From contig NZ_JAAEAH010000097.1 of the NCBI RefSeq assembly GCF_010998615.1, positions 1 to 34,226 on the forward strand: a stretch of DNA of 34,226 bases, in the 5' to 3' direction. Within the stretch, counting starts at the first letter, position 1, and each line of letters starts with the position of its first letter. The position numbers and the translations under genes were made by a program. Source of the DNA: Myxococcus sp. CA023. GTDB lineage: Bacteria > Myxococcota > Myxococcia > Myxococcales > Myxococcaceae. Shown here one piece after another: positions 26,923 to 34,099 of the stretch. The notes below the pieces were generated by a model. That model worked only from the letters and a program-made list of their open reading frames with translations, searched no databases and was not told where the DNA came from.

Positions 26923-27474
26923 ATGCAGGGCGGCACGGGGATGTTGGCGAGGCTGAAGTCCACCTGGGCCCGTGCCCGGGAGCGGCGATGGGTGCGCTGG
27001 GGCGTGGACCTGGTCGTGTTCGCCCTCCTCTTCTCGGCGGTGGCCGCGTGGCAGGCCCGGAACCTTCCCGGAGCGGGGACACCCGCGCCCGCCTTCACCC
27101 TCCAGACGCTGACAGGTGACACTGTGCGGCTGGACGCGCTCCGCGGCAAGCCGGTGGTGCTGGCCTTCTGGGCCCCCTGGTGCGGCGTCTGCGGAATGGA
27201 GTCCTCCAACCTCTCGCAGTTGCGCAAGCTCGCGGGGGACTCCGCGCATGTCGTGTCCGTTGCCGTGGCCTACGAAGACGAGGAGGCCGTGCGGCGCTTC
27301 GCCCGGGAGCACAAGGTTGACTACCCGGTGCTCCTCGGGGACGACGCCATTCAATCCGCCTTTCGTGTGAACAGCTTCCCCACCGTGTTCTTCATCTCCT
27401 CGGAGGGGCGCGTGGAACGCGCGGCGGTGGGCTACACCACCCTGGCCGGACTGTTCTGGCGATTGCTGCTGTAG
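26923..27474 (+). CDS. Membrane-anchored TlpA-like thiol-disulphide oxidoreductase
   Basis: 183 residues from the ATG at 26923, which has GAAAGG six bases upstream. An in-frame ATG at 26917 abuts that RBS and is less likely. A basic N-terminus (KSTWARARERRW) is followed by one transmembrane segment at about 26-44, so the thioredoxin domain faces the periplasm. That domain has APAFTLQTLTGDTVRLDALRG-type opening residues, the active site WCGVC (Cys87, Cys90) and the cis-Pro loop SFPTVFF. The C-terminus (GYTTLAGLFWRLLL) looks complete, so the change of DNA composition just after the stop does not truncate it. Likely role: periplasmic disulphide reduction, for example of cytochrome c apoproteins or damaged proteins. 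Confidence 0.88.
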   Translation: MQGGTGMLARLKSTWARARERRWVRWGVDLVVFALLFSAVAAWQARNLPGAGTPAPAFTLQTLTGDTVRLDALRGKPVVLAFWAPWCGVCGMESSNLSQLRKLAGDSAHVVSVAVAYEDEEAVRRFAREHKVDYPVLLGDDAIQSAFRVNSFPTVFFISSEGRVERAAVGYTTLAGLFWRLLL

Positions 27475-27520
27475 ATTGCTCGCTTTATGCTGTGGATCCA
27501 ATGACTGCGGATCCAATTTC
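27475..27520 (+). repeat. Composition junction with a 9-bp direct repeat at the NACHT gene start
   Basis: GC-rich DNA ends at the tlpA-like stop (27474) and A/T-rich codon use starts within about 20 bases. GGATCCAAT occurs at 27494-27502 and again at 27509-27517, straddling the two candidate start codons. No RBS and no promoter could be seen in the 17 bases before the GTG at 27492. This looks like the left boundary of acquired DNA; the right boundary is obscured by the IS cluster. Confidence 0.5.
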
Positions 27521-30500
27521 AGAGAAAGCATGGCAGATAGGAACAACAATCGCCAAAAGCATAATCACTCGCTGGCTTCGACACGAATCCAGCGCCAACA
27601 ACCCACAAAGCCTGCTAGACACTTTCAAACATTACATACCCGAAACCCTCGCCCAAAAGCGAGCCCAACTACAGCTCGAGAAGATATCAATCACAATCGC
27701 AGAACAGGTCAGCCAAACACTAACGCACGACGGCTGCGAGCTACCAGAAAACTCCATACTCTCAGCCGCACACGCAGTTTCAGACACACTGGAGGCAGCC
27801 TACATAACCCCCAAACTCCTTGCGCAAACAAATCTCGATCCCGCAAGTTTGGTGAGGAAATGCAACGAAGTCTCTCCATTTTCCACTAAAGGCCTATCCC
27901 CCACAGAGCTAGAACTCTACAAATCAATCCTGTCGTTTTCCGCTCAATTCATATGCGACACAGCCTCACGTCTACCTGGATTCACAGAGCAGACGATAGG
28001 GGAGTTGCTGACCAGGGACGACACGATACTTAGAAAAGTAAGTGAAATCGCATCAAATCTTCAGCGACTCAACGAAGCAATTTCGCCACAAGCAGCAAAA
28101 AGCTCAAAGGCAAGGCTTGAAAAAGACTTCAGGCTCGCCATCACGAGGCGCCATTCGGAAATTTCACTATTTGGCATTGACGTATCCGAAACAAATCGAC
28201 ACTACTCCTTAACCGTAGCATACGTCTCCCTGTCAGCAAAACACCAACAACCCCCAGAAGACGCAGCCCGAACAACCCCTCCCGTCGACATAAAATCTCC
28301 CTCACCAGAAACCTCCGACGACTCAATCATGGGCGTCGAAGAGGGCATCGGCCTTTCGAATGCACTACTCATAACAGGCCACGCAGGCTCCGGAAAAACA
28401 ACACTCCTGCAGTGGATAGCAGTCCAAGCCGCAGGAATGACATTCCAAGGAAAACTAGCCCACCTAAACAATCGCATCCCATTCTTCATTCGCCTGCGGG
28501 ATTTCGCAACAGCTCCTCTTCCTCCACCTGAAACATTCCCAAGCCTCACTGCACCAGAAGTCGCAGGCCAGATGTCCCTAAACTGGGCCCACGAAAAGCT
28601 ATCTGACTCACAGGCGATCCTCCTGATCGATGGCGTAGACGAGCTCCCAAAGACCCGAAGAGCATCGCTCCGAGAGTGGATTATCTCGTTGCGCGCGCAA
28701 TTTCCGGAAACCGTACTACTCCTAACGTCGCGCCCCTACGCATCTGGCGAGCAATGGTATGAGCGAAACGGATTTAAGCGCGTCGAACTCCAACCAATGG
28801 ATCTTTATCGAATCGGCGAATTCATAGACCATTGGCATAAGGCAATATTCGAACAACTGACCTCCGAGACACAGCGCGCGGCGCTCGCTCCGCTTGCTTC
28901 GGACCTAAAGGAATTCCTAAAGACCCAGCCACGCCTCACAAACCTTGCCAGCACTCCCCTGCTCTGTGCAATGATTTGCGCCCTATACAGAGACAGAAAC
29001 AGGCGCCTCCCAAAGGAACGAATTGGCCTTTACAAGGCCTGTATTGAGGCACTCGTCGACAGGCGAGATCCGGAGCGGCAAATAAAACTGACTGACTATC
29101 CAGATCTCACTTTCCGTCAGAAGAGCCTACTCCTTCAGGACTTTGCATACTACTTACTAAGAAATGGCCTCACTGAAGCATCCCAAGACCAACTCACCAC
29201 TCGCATATCAAACAGACTCCCAAATCTCGGACTATCCCCCTGCCCCGAAAGCAAAGACGTATGCCAGTTATTACTCGAACGCTCTGGCGTGCTTCGGGAA
29301 GTCGTAACAAGTCGCGTCGACTTCATCCACAAAACCTTCCAAGAATTCCTAGCAGCACAAGCCGCGCTCGACGAAGAAGACATCGGCCTGCTGACGCGAC
29401 ACGCAACCGACGAAAGCTGGCGCGAAGTCATCACCCTCGCCGCAGGCCTAGCATCCACCAAGACGGCGGAGAAACTTATATCACACCTAATCAACGAGGG
29501 AGATAAAAACAAAAGCACGCGACACCAACTCCACATGCTGGCAGTCGGCTGCATGGGCTCCGTCGTCGAAAGCAGCGAACTGCTCCGCATCGAAGTAAGC
29601 AAACGCATAAAATCACTAGTTCCTCCAACGAATATGAGCGACGCAAAAGCACTGGCGGCCGCCGGAGATCTCGCCGTTCCCTATTTACAAGCAAGCGACA
29701 AGCTCCTCGCCCACCAAGCAGCCGCTTGCGTCAGAACGCTCGCGACCATCGGGGGCCCCATCGCACTCAATGCACTCAAGTCGTATCGCACAGACCCCAG
29801 GCGCACTGTCCAACAAGAAATAATTCGCGCTTGGAGCTATTTCGATCCGAAAGAATACGCCTCATCTCTGCTCTCAGACGCAACAAGCATAGAAATCCGC
29901 CCCGGAATCCCACTGTCTTCAATAGAATCCATAAAAAAAATAGAAGACATATCAATCACAGACCCAGAAGACACAGACCTAACACCTCTACTTCACCACA
30001 GAGCGATAAAGCATCTCAAGATCGACGGTGGCCGCACGTTAAAGCACATAGACCTATCTCCAATCGAAGCACTACCCAACCTACAGCGACTCAATTTATG
30101 GAGACTAACCACAGATAAACTACCTACTCTGCGACATCTCAAAAATCTCATTCGCCTTTCGATAGGAGAAATAGTCAGCATGAGCGACTTCTCAGAAATT
30201 AGCGCCATGGAGAACATTCGCTCACTCTCCCTGTTCGAACTCCCCTTCCTTACGCAGTCGCTCGACTTGCGCACCAACAATCACCTAAAAGACATCTACC
30301 TCCACAATATTGGCACGCCTGAATCATTGCACAGCATACGCCTCCCGCCCCATCTCGAATCCTTCGAAGTACACATGGACACTCCTCTTTTCTCTGCCAA
30401 CTTCCTTAACGACATCAACTCACTGACGAACCTAGCTATTTCGGCCCAGAATCCCAAGGCAACTCCATTCGACATATTTGCACCCCACATCGAAAAACAC

Positions 30501-30884
30501 TCAAAAACACTTGAATATATTTCCCTATCAGGCCTAAGCAATGTCGTCGACTTGGCGTTCGCCGGAAAAATCGAACACCTATGGACCCTCTCGATAGACC
30601 GATTCGAAGCCCTTAAAAACATCACCTCACTAAACAGACACAGCCGCTTCCTGTCCATCAAACTGAGAAGCATGTCCGAGTCGTTTGATCTCGCAATCCT
30701 ACAACGCATTGAGCGACCATTCTCCCTGCACATATCTTTCCCACATGGGCGCCCCAACCTTTCCCCACTACTAAGCTGCCCGGCAATGAAGTCTCTTGAG
30801 CTAGAATGGGTTCGCGTGACTAGCCCCGAAGTCATCAAACAGCTCAAGTCAAAGACGCATGTATCAATGAAGAACACGCTCTGA
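27492..30884 (+). CDS. Bacterial NLR-like NACHT-LRR protein (bNACHT type), probable antiphage defence
   Basis: 1130 residues from the GTG at 27492; ATG at 27501 is an alternative. Residues about 1-220 are helical with no known enzyme motif. About 225-249 reads LFGIDVSETNRHYSLTVAYV, a segment I recall just before NACHT domains in bacterial NLR-like proteins. NACHT: Walker A GHAGSGKT (296-303), Walker B LLIDGVDELP (377-386), TSRP (412-415). FIHKTFQEFLAA (611-622) marks the winged-helix end. About 715-800 is HEAT-like, and about 830-1120 has L--L-L-type leucine-rich repeats. In established bNACHT systems such proteins sense phage and trigger cell death. The codon use (many AAA, ATA, CTA, AGA-type codons) is unlike its neighbours, so transfer is likely. 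Expression may depend on tlpA read-through. The functional inference is by family only. Confidence 0.88.
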   Translation: MDPMTADPISEKAWQIGTTIAKSIITRWLRHESSANNPQSLLDTFKHYIPETLAQKRAQLQLEKISITIAEQVSQTLTHDGCELPENSILSAAHAVSDTLEAAYITPKLLAQTNLDPASLVRKCNEVSPFSTKGLSPTELELYKSILSFSAQFICDTASRLPGFTEQTIGELLTRDDTILRKVSEIASNLQRLNEAISPQAAKSSKARLEKDFRLAITRRHSEISLFGIDVSETNRHYSLTVAYVSLSAKHQQPPEDAARTTPPVDIKSPSPETSDDSIMGVEEGIGLSNALLITGHAGSGKTTLLQWIAVQAAGMTFQGKLAHLNNRIPFFIRLRDFATAPLPPPETFPSLTAPEVAGQMSLNWAHEKLSDSQAILLIDGVDELPKTRRASLREWIISLRAQFPETVLLLTSRPYASGEQWYERNGFKRVELQPMDLYRIGEFIDHWHKAIFEQLTSETQRAALAPLASDLKEFLKTQPRLTNLASTPLLCAMICALYRDRNRRLPKERIGLYKACIEALVDRRDPERQIKLTDYPDLTFRQKSLLLQDFAYYLLRNGLTEASQDQLTTRISNRLPNLGLSPCPESKDVCQLLLERSGVLREVVTSRVDFIHKTFQEFLAAQAALDEEDIGLLTRHATDESWREVITLAAGLASTKTAEKLISHLINEGDKNKSTRHQLHMLAVGCMGSVVESSELLRIEVSKRIKSLVPPTNMSDAKALAAAGDLAVPYLQASDKLLAHQAAACVRTLATIGGPIALNALKSYRTDPRRTVQQEIIRAWSYFDPKEYASSLLSDATSIEIRPGIPLSSIESIKKIEDISITDPEDTDLTPLLHHRAIKHLKIDGGRTLKHIDLSPIEALPNLQRLNLWRLTTDKLPTLRHLKNLIRLSIGEIVSMSDFSEISAMENIRSLSLFELPFLTQSLDLRTNNHLKDIYLHNIGTPESLHSIRLPPHLESFEVHMDTPLFSANFLNDINSLTNLAISAQNPKATPFDIFAPHIEKHSKTLEYISLSGLSNVVDLAFAGKIEHLWTLSIDRFEALKNITSLNRHSRFLSIKLRSMSESFDLAILQRIERPFSLHISFPHGRPNLSPLLSCPAMKSLELEWVRVTSPEVIKQLKSKTHVSMKNTL
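29933..29940 (+). repeat. Eight-A homopolymer inside the NACHT gene
   Basis: Codons 814-817 read ATA AAA AAA ATA, an eight-A run in otherwise mixed sequence. Loss of one A gives an immediate TAG. Gain of one A moves to a frame that stops at 30118, about 60 codons on. Both outcomes remove the leucine-rich repeat domain and leave the N-terminal and NACHT parts intact. Confidence 0.6.
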
Positions 30885-31104
30885 TAAAACCCAACGTTCA
30901 AACTGCGCACGACGTACCAGCCAATCTCCGAAGGTGCGCATGAACGTGGCGCGAGGAAAACGCGAAACACAAGCCCTGGGTGGGCCTCCCCCTCTGTGTC
31001 GGGAACGTTGTCGTTTCAGCCGAGGTGCAGAGCAGATGCCCCCTGGGGAGAGCGCAGGCAGGACGAGGTGCCTTACGCGGATGAACTCAACGCGCAGATG
31101 GTGA
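30885..31104. other. Non-coding stretch between the NACHT gene and the IS66 element
   Basis: 220 bases with no credible gene. The GC content rises again towards the right. I see no intrinsic terminator with a T-run after the NACHT stop. The non-coding stretch continues into the IS66 left part up to the tnpA start at 31418, so in total 533 bases carry no intact gene. Confidence 0.5.
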
Positions 31105-31128
31105 GTAACTGACCAACGGCCGACGTGC
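31105..31128 (+). repeat. IS66 left terminal inverted repeat
   Basis: 24 bases that match the complement of the right end (33727-33750) at 20 positions. Three of the four differences are transitions. Related end-like motifs recur at 31159 and 31349. Confidence 0.65.
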
Positions 31129-31158
31129 TAAGTTGGGGGTAGGCACGCCAGTTCTTTC

Positions 31159-31500
31159 GTGTCCGTCCGACCAACGACGTGCTGCGGGACGTTGTCGGAG
31201 GCGTGGGCACCATGGCCCCTGGCGTGCATCGAAGCTGGTGGAGAAGCAAGGCTGGTTGCGGGTCGCCGGAGCCTTCGAGGCGAGCTGGCTGACGCAGAAG
31301 GAGTTCTCTCAGCATAGAGGGGGCGGCTGATCACTCTGCCGTCTTAGGGTATCCGTCCGGCCAACGACGTGCAGAGGGGCATTGAGTGAAGAGTTGGCGC
31401 CGTGGACCCTGGCGTGCATGTCGAAGCCGGTGGAGAAACAGGAGTGGTTTCGGGTCGCCGAAGCCTTCGAGGCGAGCGGACTGACGCAGAAGGAGTTCGC
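31159..31500 (+). repeat. Diverged tandem duplication (about 190-192 bp period) of the IS66 left end and tnpA start
   Basis: Copy A begins at 31159 and copy B at 31349. Both carry CCAACGACGTGC (31171 and 31361), CCTGGCGTGCAT, a GTGGAGAA-CA segment, GCCTTCGAGGCGAGC and CTGACGCAGAAGGAGTT. The period is 190 bp at the ends and 192 bp in the coding part, because copy A lacks two bases (GT) at the tnpA start. Copy A is therefore out of use and copy B is intact. Confidence 0.75.
31228..31330 (+). pseudogene. Decayed tnpA 5' remnant (copy A)
   Basis: This stretch encodes KLVEKQGWLRVAGAFEAS then LTQKEF, parallel to the first 30 residues of the intact tnpA at 31418. The two-base deletion at 31229/31230 destroys the ATG, and the similarity ends near 31305, with a stop at 31328-31330. 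It is a leftover of a second element copy or of an internal duplication, not a working gene. Confidence 0.65.
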
Positions 31501-31732
31501 CTCGCAGCGAGGTTTGCGATTGAGCACGTTGCAGTCGTGGGTGTACCGGCGCCGCCGTTTGCACGGCAGTCAGACAGTGGGAGTGCGCCTGCTGCCGGTG
31601 GAGGTCGCGACGGGGCCCGCGGCGACGGAGTCGATGCTGGAGGTGGCAACGGCGAGCGGAGCGCGGGTGCGCTTCGAGGAGGGCACCGACGTCGTCTACG
31701 TGGCCCGGCTCGTCGCCGCGCTGGGGCGGTGA
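31418..31732 (+). CDS. tnpA: IS66 accessory protein TnpA
   Basis: 104 residues from the ATG at 31418 (a TTG 36 bases upstream is less likely). FRVAEAFEASGLTQKEFASQ, then LSTLQSWVYRRRR, is the helix-turn-helix typical of IS66 TnpA (IS2/IS911-like N-terminus). The C-terminal half is short and beta-rich (VRLLPVEV, MLEVATASGARVRFEEG). The stop lies four bases before tnpB. It is needed along with TnpB and TnpC for IS66 transposition. Confidence 0.85.
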   Translation: MSKPVEKQEWFRVAEAFEASGLTQKEFASQRGLRLSTLQSWVYRRRRLHGSQTVGVRLLPVEVATGPAATESMLEVATASGARVRFEEGTDVVYVARLVAALGR

Positions 31733-31736
31733 GGCA

Positions 31737-32102
31737 GTGTTTGCCCTTCCAGCCTCGGTGCGTATGGTGCTGGCCACCGAGCCGGTGGACATGCGCAAGT
31801 CGATTGACGGCCTCATGGCGCTGGTGCGCAGCGAGTGGGGAGAGGACGTCTACTCAGGGCATCTCTTCGCCTTCGTCTCGCGCAAGGGGGACAGAGTCAA
31901 GGTGCTGACGTGGAGCCGTGGCGGCTCCGTGCTGCTGTACAAGCGGCTGGAGACGGGCCGCTTCCGGCTGCCGCCGGTGGACGAGGACGCGCAGGTGGTG
32001 CACCTAGACGCCACGCAATTGGCAATGCTGCTGGACGGCATCGACGTGGCCCAGGTGAGGCGCCAGCCCGCCTGGACGCCTCCCGGGCGTACCGGCACGT
32101 GA
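31737..32102 (+). CDS. tnpB: IS66 accessory protein TnpB (Orf2 family)
   Basis: 121 residues starting at a GTG, with GAGG just upstream. VRMVLATEPVDMRKSIDGL, then GHLFAFVSRKGDRVKVL and GGSVLLYKRLETGRF, are the diagnostic TnpB (IS66 Orf2) motifs. It appears full length and lies between tnpA and tnpC, in the standard order. Its exact biochemical role is not known, but it is required for IS66 transposition in studied elements. Confidence 0.93.
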   Translation: MFALPASVRMVLATEPVDMRKSIDGLMALVRSEWGEDVYSGHLFAFVSRKGDRVKVLTWSRGGSVLLYKRLETGRFRLPPVDEDAQVVHLDATQLAMLLDGIDVAQVRRQPAWTPPGRTGT

Positions 32103-32148
32103 CGCTGCTGGCCGGGGACGCAGCACGGCGGCGGCGTGTTGAGGCCCG

Positions 32149-33645
32149 GTGCCCCGAGAGCTTCCGCAAGACCACTTCTGCCCCTGGCGCGAGGAGGAGG
32201 AGGAGCTCAAAGCCGAGGTGAGCCGCATCGGCGGGGAGGTGGACGCGCTCAAGGGGCAGTTGGCGGCCCTGCAGCGTCACGTCTTCGGCAGGCGGGCGGA
32301 GAAACTGCCGACGGTGGATGCCGAGCTGCGATGGACTATGGACTCGACTGCGGCCCGGGCCGACGCCGCGAAGAAGAAGCGCCAGGAGAGGGCCGCCCGG
32401 AAGGCGGAGGAGGCCCCGGCGCGGGAGATTCGCCACGCGGTGCCAGCCGAGGAGCGCCACTGCCCGGCGTGCGGCGGCGAGGACTTACGGCCGCTGGGCA
32501 AAGGTCGCACCTCGGTGGTGTACGAGCACCTTCCCGCGCGCTTCGAGAAGCAAGTGCACGTGCAGGAGGTGCTGGCGTGCGCGTGCGGCCGGGGCGTCGT
32601 CACCGCCCCGCCTCCGGCCAAGGTGGTGGACAGAGGTGAGTACGGCCCCGGCTTCCTGGCCCACGTGGTGACGTCGAAGTGCGCGGATGCAATGCCGCTG
32701 CACCGACTGGCCCAGCGGGTGGAGAGAAGCGGCGCGCCCATGAGCCGAAGCACGCTGACGGACCTCTTCCACCAGGCCGCCTCGGTGCTGCTGCCTCTCT
32801 CCCAGCACCTCTTGCAGTCCATTGCCGCCGCGGACGTGGTGTGGGCCGACGAGACGCCGCTGCGCGTGCTGGACGTGAAGAAGACGAAGCTGGGCTACCT
32901 CTGGACTTTCCTCACCCAGAATGAGGCGGGCGAGTGGCTCATCGGCTACCGCTTCAGCATGGGCCGGGCCAGCAAGACGCCGAAGGAAGTCCTGGGTGGC
33001 ACCTCGGGCGCCCTCGTGGTGGACGCATACACCGGCTACAACGCGGTGACACTGCCGCAGGGGCGAGTCCGCGTCGGATGCTGGGCCCATTGCAGGCGCC
33101 GCTTCTTCGACGCGTTGGCTACCGCGCCCGAGGCACGCGAGGCGCTGGACTTCATCCTTGAGCTGTACCGCGTGGAGGCCCAGGTGCGCGACGCGGACAT
33201 GGTGCGCACCGCCGCCCACCGCGAGCTGCGCCAGCAGCACAGCGCTCCCGTCCTCACGCGACTGCACGTCTGGCTTGAAATGCAGGCCCCGCGTCACCCG
33301 CCCAAGAGTCCGCTGGGCCAGGCCATTTCCTACGCGCTGAAGCAGTGGGAGTCCCTCACGCGCTTCGTCGAGAATGAGCGACTCCCCCTCGACAACAACC
33401 GCTCGGAATCAGCGCTGCGGAAGGCGGCGCTGGGCCGTAAAAACTTTCTCTTCGTTGGCCACGAGGCCGCGGGCGAAAACCTCGCGGGCCTCTACGCGCT
33501 GGTGGCCACCTGCGAGGCCAACCACGTCAATCCCGAGGAGTACCTGGCCGACGTGCTGCTGCGCCTGGGCAGCCACCCCGCCGCCCGCCTCGACGAACTG
33601 CTGCCGCATCGCTGGCGACCCGCGTCTGCGCTCGACTCGTCCTGA
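32149..33645 (+). CDS. tnpC: IS66-family DDE transposase TnpC
   Basis: 498 residues from a GTG. An N-terminal coiled coil (residues about 14-45, EEEEELKAEVSRIGGEVDAL) is followed by the IS66 HVFGRRAEKLP segment, a zinc-binding set Cys105, Cys108, Cys144, Cys146 and the DDE catalytic domain: D234 in WADETPL, D292 in VVDAYTGY and E420 in DNNRSESALR. The C-terminal IS66 tail (GLYALVATCEANHVNP, YLADVLLRLG) is complete. No frameshift is seen, so the transposase may be active. Confidence 0.95.
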   Translation: MPRELPQDHFCPWREEEEELKAEVSRIGGEVDALKGQLAALQRHVFGRRAEKLPTVDAELRWTMDSTAARADAAKKKRQERAARKAEEAPAREIRHAVPAEERHCPACGGEDLRPLGKGRTSVVYEHLPARFEKQVHVQEVLACACGRGVVTAPPPAKVVDRGEYGPGFLAHVVTSKCADAMPLHRLAQRVERSGAPMSRSTLTDLFHQAASVLLPLSQHLLQSIAAADVVWADETPLRVLDVKKTKLGYLWTFLTQNEAGEWLIGYRFSMGRASKTPKEVLGGTSGALVVDAYTGYNAVTLPQGRVRVGCWAHCRRRFFDALATAPEAREALDFILELYRVEAQVRDADMVRTAAHRELRQQHSAPVLTRLHVWLEMQAPRHPPKSPLGQAISYALKQWESLTRFVENERLPLDNNRSESALRKAALGRKNFLFVGHEAAGENLAGLYALVATCEANHVNPEEYLADVLLRLGSHPAARLDELLPHRWRPASALDSS

Positions 33646-33726
33646 GACTCATCAGGAGGCTGTGACGTGGACTTCCAACAGGCGAGCGTGACGACCACGC
33701 TGCGCGCGGGCACCGGTGTGCCTGCC

Positions 33727-33750
33727 GAACGCCGGCCGTCGGTCGGTTAC
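33727..33750 (+). repeat. IS66 right terminal inverted repeat
   Basis: Ends in GGTTAC at 33750, 105 bases after the tnpC stop. Its complement matches the left end at 31105-31128 in 20 of 24 positions. Confidence 0.65.
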
Positions 33751-33822
33751 GGCTATCTGGCACGTTTGGGCAGTGCCTCAATCGGAGTTGCTGCCTGGCG
33801 CTAGGCATGCTCAACGCGGGCT

Positions 33823-34099
33823 GTGCGCCGACATGAACTGAGCGATGCCGAGTGGAGCCGCATCGAGCCCCTGCTGGGCTCCAGGAGCGGCCCTCGTTCG
33901 AAGCGAGGGGACCGTGACTTCATCAACGCAGTGGTGTGGCGCGTGAAGACCGGGGTGCAGTGGCGGGACTTGCCCGAGCGGTTCGGTCACTGGAAGACGG
34001 TCTACAATCGGTTCCATCGCTGGACGAAGACAGGACGCTGGGAAGCCTTCTTCAAGGCGCTGCGGCTCGATGTGGATGAGCTTGGCTCCCTTGCTGACG
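33823..34099 (+). pseudogene. IS5-family transposase, N-terminal fragment
   Basis: About 92 residues from a GTG at 33823. LSDAEWSRIEPLL, then RGDRDFINAVVWRVKTG, QWRDLPERFGHWKTVYNRF and WTKTGRWE are the N-terminal signature of IS5-group (IS427-like) transposases. The similarity ends near residue 92; the frame then continues to a stop at 34194 in unrelated sequence that belongs to the IS3 element. None of the catalytic DDE part is present, so the gene is broken. Confidence 0.8.

Larger units (their letters stand above)
31105..33750 (+). mobile_element. IS66-family insertion sequence with tnpA, tnpB, tnpC and a duplicated left part
   Basis: It contains the three-gene arrangement specific to IS66 (tnpA 31418-31732, tnpB 31737-32102, tnpC 32149-33645). 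Imperfect terminal inverted repeats match at 20 of 24 positions: 31105-31128 (starting GTAACTGACC) and the complement of 33727-33750 (starting GTAACCGACC). The 8-base flanks (31097-31104 and 33751-33758) do not match, so no target duplication is visible. An alternative left end at 31349 (starting GTATCCGTCC) lies the more usual distance before tnpA but pairs less well with the right end (16 of 24). Confidence 0.8.

Noticed and set aside
31133..31330. 65-codon frame as a separate small gene
   Set aside because: Only its second half is meaningful, and that half is a decayed copy of the IS66 tnpA start with a two-base deletion.
31097..33758. 8-bp target-site duplication around the IS66 element
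   Set aside because: The flanks (GATGGTGA and GGCTATCT) do not match, and the flank before the alternative left end at 31349 does not match either.
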